This document shows positions 1-8,448 of a stretch of DNA of 61,722 bases, one piece after another. Where the stretch lies: the NCBI GenBank assembly GCA_028874365.1, contig JAPPJZ010000007.1, forward strand, positions 1 to 61,722. The letters are read 5' to 3'. Origin of the DNA: Chloroflexota bacterium (GTDB lineage: Bacteria > Chloroflexota > Dehalococcoidia > Bin125). Under the pieces are notes generated by a model. It worked only from the letters and a program-made list of their open reading frames with translations. It ran no database searches and had not been told where the DNA came from. Both the position numbers and the translations under genes were made by a program. Position 1 is the stretch's first letter, and each line of letters begins with the position of its first letter.

Positions 1-110
1 TGTAATCAGGGTACAGAATTCCTATCTGGTTGTCAACCTTTAGGATTCATTCCCTATCGAATGGCTCAACTCACCGGCTTCACCAGATTGACTCCGAATT
101 GCGGGATCGG

Positions 111-140
111 AAAGGGGCCGTCCTTTCGGACGGCCCCTTT
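111..140 (-). terminator. Strong intrinsic terminator hairpin after the binding-protein gene
   Basis: There is a perfect 13-bp inverted repeat (111-123 with 128-140) around a 4-nt loop. Read on the minus strand the loop is GAAA, a stable GNRA tetraloop, and the stem ends in a TTT run. It lies about 25 nt after the stop codon of the minus-strand solute-binding protein gene. The stem is symmetric, so it could also stop transcription entering from the left on the plus strand. Confidence 0.8.
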
Positions 141-165
141 GCACTAAGTGCCGAATGTTGCCGGT

Positions 166-1389
166 TTAGCGGTACGGCAGCGCGTAGAGGATGCCACCGG
201 TGCCGACAGGACAGTTGCTCTTGTCCTCGGACGCCAGGGCGTTCAGCGAGCAGGCTCGCGGAACCGCGTCGCCCACGTTGTTGGCGTAGATTTCGCCGTA
301 GTTGCCGACTTCAGCGATCGCGCGCTGGATGAACTGCGCGCCAACTGAATCGAAGCCAAGGGTCGAGACTTCGCCGCCCTCGAAGGAGACGCCGAGCAAG
401 CGCGCGACGGCGGTGTTCGGCGGGTTCGCGGCCATAGCGGCGACGTTGGCCTGGGTGATGCCCATCTCTTCGGCAGCGATCAGACCGTGAACGACCCAGT
501 TGACGATGTCTTTCCACTCCGAGTCGTAGTCGCGGACGCCAGGAGCCAGCGGCTCCTTGGAGATCAGCTCACCGAGGATGACAAAGTCGCTGGCGTTGTC
601 GAGCACGCCGATGCGCGATGCGAGGTTGGACTGGTCGGCGGTCCAGACGTCGCAGCGGCCGGCGAGGAACGCGTCCTGCGTTTCCTGGTCAGAGCCGCCA
701 AGCGGCGTGTAGCTCAAGCCGAGGTCGGTGAAGTGGTCGGCGAGGTTCTGCTCGGTAGTCGTGCCGGACTGGACGCAGATCGTGGCGCCTCCCATGTCGG
801 CGGTCGAACCGATGCCCGAGCCGGCGTGGACTGCGAAGCCCTGACCGGTGTAGAACGTGGTCTGTGCGAAGTCGACGGCGAGTTCGCGGTCGCGCGACGC
901 GGTGATCGTGGTGGTTCGAATCAGAACGTCGATGTTGCCGTTGGCCAGCAGCTCGAAGCGTGTCGAGGCGTCGGAGGCGTCAACCAGCTCGAGGTCGACT
1001 TCCATCGCGCGGGCGATCGCCTTACAGAAATCGACATCAAAGCCGACGACCGTGCCATCCGGCTCGCGGAATCCGAACAGCGGCTGCGTTTGCTTGACGC
1101 CGCACAAGAGCACGCCGCGGTCCTTGACCAGCTGCACGGTGTTTTCGCGCGGCTCGCCGGAGACCTGCGCCGGCTGGTCTTGTTGCTGCTGTTGCTGTTG
1201 CTGAGGCTGAGCGGCCTGCGGTTGCTCCTGCTGTTGTTGCATCTGCTGGACCTGCTGGTCCTGCGCTTGCGCCTGCTGATCTTCCTCGTCGGACGTACAG
1301 GCCCCGATGACGGCGCCAGCGACGAGTGCGGCGCCGGCGAAGAGCAATGCGCTCGTCAGCCTGCGCCCCTTCAGTGTTGGAAATCTCAT
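166..1389 (-). CDS. Amino-acid ABC transporter substrate-binding lipoprotein (AapJ/BztA-like)
   Basis: A 407-aa extracytoplasmic solute-binding protein of family 3 (PF00497 type) that would capture polar or general L-amino acids for an ABC importer. The N-terminus has basic residues, a hydrophobic segment and a lipobox-like IGAC with Cys31, so it is probably a membrane-anchored lipoprotein. Residues about 35-72 form a Gln-rich linker encoded by CAG/CAA repeats. The binding domain follows, with GVLLCGVKQTQPLFGF, VVGFDVDFCKAIA and SRDRELAVDFAQTTFYTGQG, typical of AapJ. The ATG at 1389 is preferred because GGAAAGG lies upstream; a TTG at 1410 is in frame. No permease or ATPase gene is adjacent, so its partners are elsewhere. 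A hairpin terminator follows. Confidence 0.9.
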   Translation of the reverse strand: MRFPTLKGRRLTSALLFAGAALVAGAVIGACTSDEEDQQAQAQDQQVQQMQQQQEQPQAAQPQQQQQQQQDQPAQVSGEPRENTVQLVKDRGVLLCGVKQTQPLFGFREPDGTVVGFDVDFCKAIARAMEVDLELVDASDASTRFELLANGNIDVLIRTTTITASRDRELAVDFAQTTFYTGQGFAVHAGSGIGSTADMGGATICVQSGTTTEQNLADHFTDLGLSYTPLGGSDQETQDAFLAGRCDVWTADQSNLASRIGVLDNASDFVILGELISKEPLAPGVRDYDSEWKDIVNWVVHGLIAAEEMGITQANVAAMAANPPNTAVARLLGVSFEGGEVSTLGFDSVGAQFIQRAIAEVGNYGEIYANNVGDAVPRACSLNALASEDKSNCPVGTGGILYALPYR

Positions 1390-1439
1390 AGCTATGGCCT
1401 TTCCTTTCAACGCCTGCTACGTGCCGTCGTTCGGCATTT

Positions 1440-1465
1440 CGCTACTATTCGCGGAGTATACACAG
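1440..1465 (-). promoter_or_regulatory. Possible -10 element upstream of the binding-protein gene
   Basis: On the minus strand a TATACT hexamer (plus-strand 1455-1460) lies about 70 nt upstream of the chosen ATG. I see no good TTGACA-like -35 at 16-18 nt, so this is a weak candidate based only on the -10 match. Confidence 0.2.
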
Positions 1466-1520
1466 GTAAGAGCACGGATCTGACACACACCTGCACTCCG
1501 ATGTCCTCGAATTCGGCCAG

Positions 1521-2741
1521 TTACCGCTTGGCTTCCGGCACCTCGAAGTTAAACAACCGCGCAGCGTTCAACCCCAGGATCTTGGCACGTTCCTCGTCCG
1601 TGAGATCGCCCATCGTGCGCTCGATCGCCGCGGCTGAGTGGGGCCAGGAACCCTCGTGGTGCGGATAGTCGTTCGCCCACAGCAGGTTGTCGATCAGGTC
1701 ATACTTGCGGGCCAGGTCGATACCCGGACCGTCGTCCTGGAATGAACCGAAGCAATGGGCGCGGTAGTAGTCCGAGGGCAGGCCCTCGAGCTTGGGGAAG
1801 GCCCACATGTGGTGCTTGTGGTACGCCTCGTCCATCGCGGTCAACGCCCACGGAATCCAGCCGATACCCGCCTCGATCGTTCCCGCTCGCAGTCCCGGGA
1901 AGCGCTGGAAGACGCCCGAGGCGCACATGTTGATCACCGGCTCCATCGTCATCGCCAGTGAGTGGAACACGTAGTTGGTGACTGCGCCGCCATTGCCGCG
2001 CGCGCCGCGCGGGTCGCGTCCAGTGGAGACGTGGAACGTAATCGGCAGGCCCACCTCTTCGACGGCCGCCCAGAGTGGGTCGAACTCGGGCAGGTTGTAG
2101 TTGCGGGAGTCCTCGCCCGTCGGTCCCCAGACCGGCTTGGCCGGGAACGAGAAGCCGCGGAAGCCGCGCTCGGCCGAGCGCTGGATCTCGGCGATCGCGC
2201 CCGGGATGTCGCCGGTGGCGACACAGGCCAGCGGCGACGAACGGTCGTAGGTGTCGCCGAACGTCTCCCAGGCCCAATCGTTCCAGGCGCTGCACATCGC
2301 GTTGGCGAAGACCGGGTCGGACGTGGCCCACATCGAGAGCCCCTTGTTGGGGAAGATGATCTCCGCGTCGACACCGTCGCGGTCCATGTCGCGGACGCGC
2401 TCCTCTGGATACGCGTTGCCATGCTTGTCGCGGACCAGGTCTTCACCGGCCAGCTTCAAGTCGCGGATCTTGGTCGGGCGGTGACCCTCGGTCACCTGCC
2501 AGCGGACGCCGTCCTCGTCAACTTCGATGCGCGGCAGCCGGTGACGGTACTGCTCATCGACGCGGCGTTCCCACAGATCGACCGGCTCGTGCACGTGGCA
2601 ATCGGCCGAGACCATAAAGTACTTGTTCGGATCGCCAGGACGCGCCGTGCGTGTCCAGCCCTCAACGCCCGGGGTCACCGTGCGGTGTTCGGGGATCTCA
2701 TATCCAACCGGGTCAGCCGATGCTCGTTCAGCGGTAACCAT
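1521..2741 (-). CDS. Amidohydrolase family 2 metalloenzyme (PF04909-like)
   Basis: A 406-aa TIM-barrel amidohydrolase of the ACMSD/amidohydrolase_2 type, predicted to hydrolyse or decarboxylate a carboxylated substrate using a divalent metal. Visible signatures are an early SADCHVHEP (HxH metal motif), ITFHVSTG in the middle of the barrel, an EAGIGWIPW segment, and a late WANDYPHHEGSWPHS carrying the conserved Asp. The ATG at 2741 has AAGGA 7 nt upstream; in-frame GTG/ATG codons at 2780/2777 lack this. The substrate is unknown. A paralogue of the same family lies at 50567-51763, with the same GIGW...MDE/D segment. No signal peptide is seen, so it is cytoplasmic. Confidence 0.88.
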   Translation of the reverse strand: MVTAERASADPVGYEIPEHRTVTPGVEGWTRTARPGDPNKYFMVSADCHVHEPVDLWERRVDEQYRHRLPRIEVDEDGVRWQVTEGHRPTKIRDLKLAGEDLVRDKHGNAYPEERVRDMDRDGVDAEIIFPNKGLSMWATSDPVFANAMCSAWNDWAWETFGDTYDRSSPLACVATGDIPGAIAEIQRSAERGFRGFSFPAKPVWGPTGEDSRNYNLPEFDPLWAAVEEVGLPITFHVSTGRDPRGARGNGGAVTNYVFHSLAMTMEPVINMCASGVFQRFPGLRAGTIEAGIGWIPWALTAMDEAYHKHHMWAFPKLEGLPSDYYRAHCFGSFQDDGPGIDLARKYDLIDNLLWANDYPHHEGSWPHSAAAIERTMGDLTDEERAKILGLNAARLFNFEVPEAKR

Positions 2742-2935
2742 GCGCAATTCCTTCCAGGCAGGGTCATACCGTGCCATCACTCGATAGTCATCCAGAGTCT
2801 AGCTGACCTATTGAAGGCGAGAACGGAGCCGCCCACGCCCCGCACTTCTGGGCCGGCCGACAACGCGCCTGCGGCGCGGCTGCTCGTAGCGGGTTCTCAA
2901 TGTTCGATCTCACGAACGGATCGAGGACGGCGGCC

Positions 2936-3304
2936 TCAAATCGGCAAGATCCGGACCCGGCTTCGGTGGGTGTCGACCACAACCAAGGCTCCGGCGATCA
3001 AGTCGGCCTCGTGTTGTTCAAGCGCTGCGATGACTGGACCTTCCATGGCCGGGGGTAGCGCATCTTCATTGCGAACTTGCAGGACGCTCGGGCCGTTGTC
3101 GTGCGATAGCGCCAGCATCGTCCCGAAGTCCAGGTCATGAGTGAACACGACGAGTTGTCGTGAGGCTGCCCAGTCCATGATCTCCTTGTCGCTGGCTCTT
3201 GGGTCGCCGACATCGGACCAGTGCGTCGCCTGCCAGCCGTGCTGCTGGAGCACCGCAACCCATTGGGGCGACAGGTTCATATCGACGAGCAGACTCGGCC
3301 TCAT
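2936..3304 (-). CDS. DUF5615 PIN-like toxin
   Basis: A 122-aa protein resembling the DUF5615 (Mut7-C/PIN-like) family, a presumed RNase toxin. The N-terminal LLVDMNLSPQ and central VFTHDLDFG carry the acidic residues expected at the metal site. Its ATG (3304) overlaps the stop of the upstream DUF433 gene as ATGA, which implies translational coupling; an in-frame start at 3343 would lie inside that gene and is unlikely. DUF433/DUF5615 pairs are common in Chloroflexota and cyanobacteria and are regarded as type II TA modules. Toxicity here is inferred from family and layout. Confidence 0.8.
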   Translation of the reverse strand: MRPSLLVDMNLSPQWVAVLQQHGWQATHWSDVGDPRASDKEIMDWAASRQLVVFTHDLDFGTMLALSHDNGPSVLQVRNEDALPPAMEGPVIAALEQHEADLIAGALVVVDTHRSRVRILPI

Positions 3305-3531
3305 GACGCCGAAAGAGGTACCTCCCGCTCCTCCAGCCGCCACGCCGCGTAGGCCAGAGATTGGTCGATGTCCTCCGATTCCAGATACGGGTACGCCTCA
3401 AGGATTTCGGATGCTGAGCGCCCAGCTGCCAAGAGGCCGACAACAGTCCCGACAGTGACCCGCATCCCACGGATGCACGCTTTGCCGCCCATCACATTGG
3501 GGTCGACGGTAATCCGGTCCATTGACTTCAT
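3301..3531 (-). CDS. DUF433 antitoxin-like DNA-binding protein
   Basis: A 76-aa DUF433 family protein. The signature is clear: MDRITVDPNVMGGKACIRG, then a helix-turn-helix-like segment (TVGTVVGLLAAGRSASEIL) and EAYPYLESEDIDQSLAYAAW. It is first in a two-gene operon, with a 4-nt overlap to the DUF5615 gene. The family is expected to neutralise the toxin and perhaps autoregulate. GGGG lies about 7 nt upstream of the ATG at 3531; an alternative ATG is at 3522. Confidence 0.85.
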   Translation of the reverse strand: MKSMDRITVDPNVMGGKACIRGMRVTVGTVVGLLAAGRSASEILEAYPYLESEDIDQSLAYAAWRLEEREVPLSAS

Positions 3532-3676
3532 GGCGGTCCCCTTCGGTGGCAGCCACGCTTCGGAGGTTCAGTGTAATCAGCATTGTTGCGGGACCGAGCC
3601 GTCTGGAATCGCTTCTTACTTCTCCCTGGCTCCCAGGGAAAGAGGGGCGCAGGGCCGCGAGTGTTTCAGCAATCAG

Positions 3677-3988
3677 CTATTGCTGCAAGAGATCCAACCG
3701 CGAATGCGGACCCGGGTGGTCGTAATCGAGCGAGATCGTCTCAATCACGCCACTGTGAGGCAGCGGCAGGTCGATGTACTCGGGATCTAACCCCTCGGAT
3801 GGCCAGAACCGCAGCCGCACACCTACGGCTTCGTCGGGCGGCTCGTGCGTAGTCTCCGCCGCGCCGCGGCCGGAGTGAAACCAGTCACCCTCGGTCTCGC
3901 CGTCGCCGACCAGCCAAGAGCCGAACCAGGGCATCGGCTGGCCGAAATCGGAGGTCTGCTCGTGCCAGACGATCTTCAACGATGACAT
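3677..3988 (-). CDS. Hypothetical protein, 103 aa
   Basis: A small soluble acidic protein that I do not recognise. It starts MSSLKIVWHEQTSD and is rich in Trp, Pro and acidic residues, with no signal peptide or membrane segment. It begins only 3 nt after the stop of the enoyl-CoA hydratase gene on the same strand, so it is probably the second gene of that operon and may be expressed by coupling. The 145 bp downstream of it (3532-3676) holds a 7-bp inverted repeat (3623-3639) but no clear terminator. Confidence 0.6.
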   Translation of the reverse strand: MSSLKIVWHEQTSDFGQPMPWFGSWLVGDGETEGDWFHSGRGAAETTHEPPDEAVGVRLRFWPSEGLDPEYIDLPLPHSGVIETISLDYDHPGPHSRLDLLQQ

Positions 3989-3991
3989 GGC

Positions 3992-4864
3992 TTACGTATC
4001 CGTGAAGTTCGGTCGGCGCTTTTCCGAGAACGCCTTGGGGCCCTCGATCGAATCGTTCATGCCTTGCAGGTTCTGCTCGATCGCGGCGCCGAACTGCTGC
4101 GCCATCAGCGGTTCCATGTAGTAACCGCGGTACAGCGCCTGCTTCATGTTGCGCACCGCACGCGGGGCCAGGTACAGCATGCGCCGTGCGTAGGTGAGCG
4201 CCGTCTCCAGCAAAATCTCCTGAGGCACCACGCGCTGGACCCAGCCAAGCTGGTGGCAGCGTTCGGCGTCATATTGGGTGTCGCCCCAGAGCGTGAGCTC
4301 CATCGCTGACCCGAGTCCGATCTGCCGGGTCAAGGGAACCATCCAGCCCGCGCCGCCCATGTTCCAGCGCGCCTCGGCGATCCCAACCTTCGCTTCCTCC
4401 GACATGATCCGGATGTCACACTGCATCGCGAACATGAACCCGCCCGCCACCGCCCAACCGTTGATCGCGGCGATCGTCGGCTTCCACAGATTGAGCGCCT
4501 CGGAGAGCGGCACCGCGCTCTTGCGCCGATCGGGGACATGAACCGGCGAGGGCCGTCCCTCGCGCTCGGCCTCGCGAGTCGCCGCGGTGTTGATCAGGTC
4601 GGCCCCGGCGCAGAATGCGCGTCCAGCGCCCGTGAGCACGGCGCAGCGCGCATTCGGATCGTCGCGGTACTCGACGAAGGCGTCGTACAGCGCCTCGCCC
4701 AGACCATCGCCGATCGAGTTCAATCGGTGCGGCCGATTGAGAGTAATCAGATAAATCCCGCCATCCTCAAGCTTCTCGACCTTCACCACCGGACCGAACG
4801 TCTCCTGCGGCGTCGATCGATTGTGCTTCGCCGGGTCGTAGGTTTCGTACTGTTGCTCGGCCAT
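3992..4864 (-). CDS. Enoyl-CoA hydratase/isomerase (crotonase) family protein
   Basis: A 290-aa crotonase-fold enzyme that would hydrate or isomerise an enoyl-CoA. Signatures are the N-terminal ITLNRPHRLNSIG, the oxyanion-hole segment GAGRAFCAGADL and the second oxyanion region INGWAVAGGFMFAMQCDIRI, followed by EARWNMGGAGWMVPLTR. Catalytic identity is uncertain: the Glu pair used by hydratases is not obviously complete, so isomerase or hydrolase activity remains possible. The ATG at 4864 begins MAEQQYETYDPAKHN; the open frame extends upstream but has no homologous sequence there. It is divergent from the carbonic anhydrase gene, with 109 bp between them. Confidence 0.88.
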   Translation of the reverse strand: MAEQQYETYDPAKHNRSTPQETFGPVVKVEKLEDGGIYLITLNRPHRLNSIGDGLGEALYDAFVEYRDDPNARCAVLTGAGRAFCAGADLINTAATREAEREGRPSPVHVPDRRKSAVPLSEALNLWKPTIAAINGWAVAGGFMFAMQCDIRIMSEEAKVGIAEARWNMGGAGWMVPLTRQIGLGSAMELTLWGDTQYDAERCHQLGWVQRVVPQEILLETALTYARRMLYLAPRAVRNMKQALYRGYYMEPLMAQQFGAAIEQNLQGMNDSIEGPKAFSEKRRPNFTDT

Positions 4865-4973
4865 GGTCTCGTCCCCGTGCTGTCGGCATGTGTGTTGGGC
4901 AGAGCGCCGTCCGTCGACGTTCGCACGATAATCTACCGTCGGAGCCCACACGGAACGTCGGAGTCGAACCGCA

Positions 4974-5588
4974 ATGGCAGATCTCGGCAACGGACAATCA
5001 CCGATCGACATCAGCGATTGGAACGAGTCCAGAGAAGCGGTGCCCGAATTCGCATACTGCACCGATGCATCCAGGGTCGAGCGTGTGCAGGGTCTGCCGA
5101 TGATCCATTTCAATCGCGGCAGTGAACTGTCGCTCCGTAAAGAGCGTTTCCGGCTGCTCCAGCTCCATTGGCATACGCCTGCAGAGCACACGATTGCAGC
5201 GGAGGAGTTCGTTGCCGAGGTTCATTTCGTCCACATCAGTCAGGGGGACGAACTGCTCGTCGTCGGCGTCGTCTACCAACTTGGCGACCGGGACGAGGGC
5301 CTGCAACAGATCATCGATCAAACCCCTGCGGCCGGTCAGGAGCACGGCGTTGTCCCCTCCCTCTCGGCGGCCGACCACGTACCGCAATCGGACGGCTTCT
5401 ATCACTACACCGGCTCACTCACCGCAGCGCCCTTCAGTGAGCCAGTCCAGTGGTACGTGGCGCGGACGACTAAGACCGTCTCGCAACGACAGGTCGAGCA
5501 GCTCCAGGCCCTGACCGCAGGTCCGAACGCGCGCGCGCTGCAGGAGCGCAACGAGCGAACCATCGTCTGTGTTGGTTGCGTCAGCTAG
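4974..5588 (+). CDS. Alpha-class carbonic anhydrase without a signal peptide
   Basis: A 204-aa alpha-carbonic anhydrase that interconverts CO2 and bicarbonate at zinc. It shows QSPIDI (8-13), LLQLHWHTPAEHT with zinc ligands His65 and His67 and the Glu71 equivalent of CA II Glu106, AEVHFVH with the third ligand His84, and YHYTGSLTAAPFSE, where Thr150 matches Thr199 of CA II; the next Thr is Ala. Bacterial alpha enzymes are usually exported, but this one begins directly with the domain and has no signal peptide, so it looks cytoplasmic. GGAG lies about 9 nt upstream of the ATG. The C-terminus ends in a short Cys-containing tail (VCVGCVS). Confidence 0.85.
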   Translation: MADLGNGQSPIDISDWNESREAVPEFAYCTDASRVERVQGLPMIHFNRGSELSLRKERFRLLQLHWHTPAEHTIAAEEFVAEVHFVHISQGDELLVVGVVYQLGDRDEGLQQIIDQTPAAGQEHGVVPSLSAADHVPQSDGFYHYTGSLTAAPFSEPVQWYVARTTKTVSQRQVEQLQALTAGPNARALQERNERTIVCVGCVS

Positions 5589-5644
5589 CCGGGCATCACC
5601 GCTACCATCGATCCATCCCAGATCACCTACGGCGAGCGACCAAC

Positions 5645-7177
5645 ATGCCACCTCAAGTCAGCACCTCTCTTGGCAAACTGCAAGGTGTGGAGGACGACGG
5701 TTGTGTCGTCTTTCGCGGCATTCCCTTCGCCCAACCCCCGGTCGGCGAGCTGCGCTGGCGACCTCCCGAGCCGATGGATCCGTGGGACGACATCCGCGAC
5801 GCCACGGAGTTCTCCGCCTCAGCAATGCAGCGGCAGGTATCTGGAGACATCGGCGACCTGATTGGCATTCCCGCGCAGACGCAGTCCGAGGATTGCCTCT
5901 ACCTCAATGTCTGGACCCCGGCCTGCGACGACCGCAAGCGACCCGTGATGGTCTGGATTCACGGTGGAGGCAACACGGTCGGATCAGGCACGCAGCCCCG
6001 CATCAACGGCCGCAAGCTCGCGTTGACCGGCGACGTCGTGGTCGTGACGCTGAACTACCGGCTCGGTGTCCTGGGCTGGATGCACGCGCCAATCCTCGGC
6101 GCCTACGGAAACGAGGGGCTGCTCGATCAGACCGCCGCGCTGTTCTGGGTCCGACGCGAGATCGAGGCCTTCGGCGGCGACCCGCAGAATGTGACAGTCT
6201 TTGGCCAGTCGGCGGGCGGATTCGACATCGCCCACCTGATGGCCATGCCCGCCGCCACCGGCGCGTTCGACAAGGCCATTCCCATGAGCGGCTCGCTGAT
6301 CTACACGATCACCAAGGTCGAGGCGCGCGCAGTGGCCGAGCGATTCCTGATGCGGTTCGGAGGCTGGGAAGATCCGGAGCGAATGCGCGCCGTCAGCGCC
6401 GACGACTTGCTCGACTACCAGGCCGAGCTCACCGGCGGTGGATTCGGCGGAGCGAGGTTCGGTCCCGTGGCCGACGGCTACTCGCTCGGCCTCGATGCCG
6501 AAGCGCGGATCGGCGCGGGCATCCAAACCAGGGGCATGCCGCTGATGATCGGCCATACGAAGGACGAGTTCAATCTGTTCACGGCCGCCGCCCAGGCCGA
6601 ACGCGCGATGACCGACAACGACCTCCTCGCCGCAGCCACGGCCCCGTTCGGCGGAATGCGCGCCGCCGAGGGTATCGACCGCTACCAGCGGGCGCGAGAC
6701 GCACGCGGCGAGCCGACCGACAACCACTCGGTCTGGAACGCGATCATGACCGACTCGATGTTCCGCATACCTGCAGTCCGGACGGCCGAGGCGCAAGGTC
6801 GGCACACCGACGGCGTCTGGAGCTACCGCTTCGACTATCCCTCGCCCGCTCAGGACGGCAAGCTTGGCAGCTGCCACTCGCTCGACATCCCCTTCATCTG
6901 GGGCACCTACGAGGTCGAAAACATGAAGCGCTTCTGCGGCGAAGCTTCGCCCGAGCTGGCCGCGCTGTCCGAGACCATGATGCAGACCTACCTCGCGTTC
7001 GCAAAGACCGGAAACCCCAACAACGATCATCTCCCCGACTGGCCGACCTACAGCCCGGACGACCGCGCCGTGATGACGCTCAACCATGCCTGCGAAGTCA
7101 TCAACGCTCCCGGAGACGAAGAGCGAGACTTCTGGGCCTCGTTGGCTCCGCGCGAGCTGTCCAGGGTCGGCGGATAA
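5645..7177 (+). CDS. Type B carboxylesterase (alpha/beta hydrolase)
   Basis: A 510-aa carboxylesterase/para-nitrobenzyl esterase family hydrolase. Landmarks are FRGIPFAQPPVGELRW (23-38), SEDCLYLNVW (81-90), the oxyanion HGGG (106-109), and the nucleophile Ser189 in FGQSAGG (the classical motif has Glu before Ser; here it is Gln). The acid is probably in GHTKDEFN and the base His in CHSLDIPFIWGTYE. The ATG at 5645 gives the usual N-terminus; an in-frame ATG at 5576 adds 23 residues that overlap the previous gene. No signal peptide. The LLM gene starts 32 nt downstream, so the two are probably co-transcribed. Confidence 0.9.
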   Translation: MPPQVSTSLGKLQGVEDDGCVVFRGIPFAQPPVGELRWRPPEPMDPWDDIRDATEFSASAMQRQVSGDIGDLIGIPAQTQSEDCLYLNVWTPACDDRKRPVMVWIHGGGNTVGSGTQPRINGRKLALTGDVVVVTLNYRLGVLGWMHAPILGAYGNEGLLDQTAALFWVRREIEAFGGDPQNVTVFGQSAGGFDIAHLMAMPAATGAFDKAIPMSGSLIYTITKVEARAVAERFLMRFGGWEDPERMRAVSADDLLDYQAELTGGGFGGARFGPVADGYSLGLDAEARIGAGIQTRGMPLMIGHTKDEFNLFTAAAQAERAMTDNDLLAAATAPFGGMRAAEGIDRYQRARDARGEPTDNHSVWNAIMTDSMFRIPAVRTAEAQGRHTDGVWSYRFDYPSPAQDGKLGSCHSLDIPFIWGTYEVENMKRFCGEASPELAALSETMMQTYLAFAKTGNPNNDHLPDWPTYSPDDRAVMTLNHACEVINAPGDEERDFWASLAPRELSRVGG

Positions 7178-7209
7178 ACTCAAACCAACACAGGAAAGGC
7201 TTCACACCC

Positions 7210-8307
7210 ATGAAAATCGAAACCGGATTCGGCGGCGGCTGGCTCGGCGGCATCGCCGAGCAGGTGAAGGCGCTCGAGGCCCGCGGCTTCGACTCCATCG
7301 TCGTACCCGAGACCAAGCACAACTCGCTCTTCCACATGATGCTCGCGGCGGAGCACACCGAGCGAGTCGAGATCTCCTCCTCGGTCACGATCGCCTTCCC
7401 GCGCACGCCGATGATCATGGCCCAGGCCGCCTGGGATATGCAGGAGCTCTCCAAGGGCCGGATCAACCTCGGGCTGGGCAGCCAGGTCAAGGGGCACAAC
7501 GTCCGACGCTTCGGCGGCACCTGGTCGCCGCCCGCCAAACGCATGGAGGACTACATCAACATGATGCGCGCCGTCTGGCACTCCTGGCAGACTGGCGAGC
7601 GTCCCGAGTACATCTCCGACAACTACACCTACACGCTGATGACCCCGATGTTCGATCCGGGTCCGATCCCGTACGACCCGCCCAAGATCTCCCTGGCCAA
7701 CGTCGGCCCGCTGATGGCACAGGTCGCCGGCGCCTGCGCCGACGGACTGCGCCCGCACGGATTCATGACCCACAAGGTGATGATGGAAACCGTGATTCCC
7801 AACGTGGAGAAGGGTGCCAGGCGCGCCGGCCGCACGCTCGATGACATCGACCTCGGCGTCGGCGGATTCATGGCATTCGGCGAAACCGAGTCCGAAGTCG
7901 AACAGTCGATCGACGGCCTGCGCCGCGCGATCTCCTTCTACGGCTCAACGCGCTCCTATCACCACATCTTCGAGGCGCATGGCTTCGACTCCTTGGGCAT
8001 GCAGCTGCACGAACTCTCGCTCAAGGGCGAGTGGGACAAGATGGCCGACGCCGTCAACTTCGAAGTCGCCGCAGAAATGGCGCACGCCACCACATGGGAC
8101 GACCTGCCCAAGTACGTCAACAACAACCTCAGCTACGCCAGCCGCATCGGCCTGGGTCAGTACGTCCGCCAGCAAGAAGAAGGCCGCAGCAGCTTCGGCT
8201 ACCCCGGTTCCCGAGACGGTCACGCACCGCCAACCCTGACCGAGGAGCGTCTGACCTGGCTGATGGACGAGCTTCGCCCACTGGGCGCAAATCCGATAGT
8301 GGATTAG
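7210..8307 (+). CDS. LLM-class flavin/F420-dependent oxidoreductase
   Basis: A 365-aa luciferase-like TIM-barrel oxidoreductase, probably using F420 or FMN. It has the class features AEQVKALEARGFDSIVVPE near the N-terminus, ISSSVTIAFPRTPMIMAQAAWDMQELSKGR and NLGLGSQVKGHNVRRFG, and a late domain with FGETESEVEQ. It resembles the TIGR03617-type F420-dependent group; the substrate cannot be told. GGAAAGG lies about 10 nt before the ATG. The frame stays open far upstream through the esterase gene in another frame, but that is a chance opening. A second LLM protein is at 57627-58694. Confidence 0.9.
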   Translation: MKIETGFGGGWLGGIAEQVKALEARGFDSIVVPETKHNSLFHMMLAAEHTERVEISSSVTIAFPRTPMIMAQAAWDMQELSKGRINLGLGSQVKGHNVRRFGGTWSPPAKRMEDYINMMRAVWHSWQTGERPEYISDNYTYTLMTPMFDPGPIPYDPPKISLANVGPLMAQVAGACADGLRPHGFMTHKVMMETVIPNVEKGARRAGRTLDDIDLGVGGFMAFGETESEVEQSIDGLRRAISFYGSTRSYHHIFEAHGFDSLGMQLHELSLKGEWDKMADAVNFEVAAEMAHATTWDDLPKYVNNNLSYASRIGLGQYVRQQEEGRSSFGYPGSRDGHAPPTLTEERLTWLMDELRPLGANPIVD

Positions 8308-8448
8308 CCACCCACCCGGATCCGTCATAACCGCGCTTACCGCGGGTAGCTCGCCGCTTTCTGTACCAACGCCTGTCCAGAACGCGGCAATCTGCCCGCT
8401 AGGAGCGCGGCGATGGCGAGTCTGAGCAATGAAGTCTGAAGCAGTCAC

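Noticed and set aside
487-1668. A 393-codon plus-strand frame with a Leu-rich stretch, opposite the binding-protein gene
   Set aside because: The poly-Leu run is the antisense reading of the CAG/CAA Gln linker. The minus-strand gene has a lipobox and all family motifs.
5569-8307. A very long plus-strand open frame joining the carboxylesterase region to the LLM oxidoreductase
   Set aside because: The first part is an Arg-rich alternative frame of the esterase gene. The LLM gene has its own ATG at 7210 with GGAAAGG upstream, so this is a chance opening in high-GC DNA, not a fusion.
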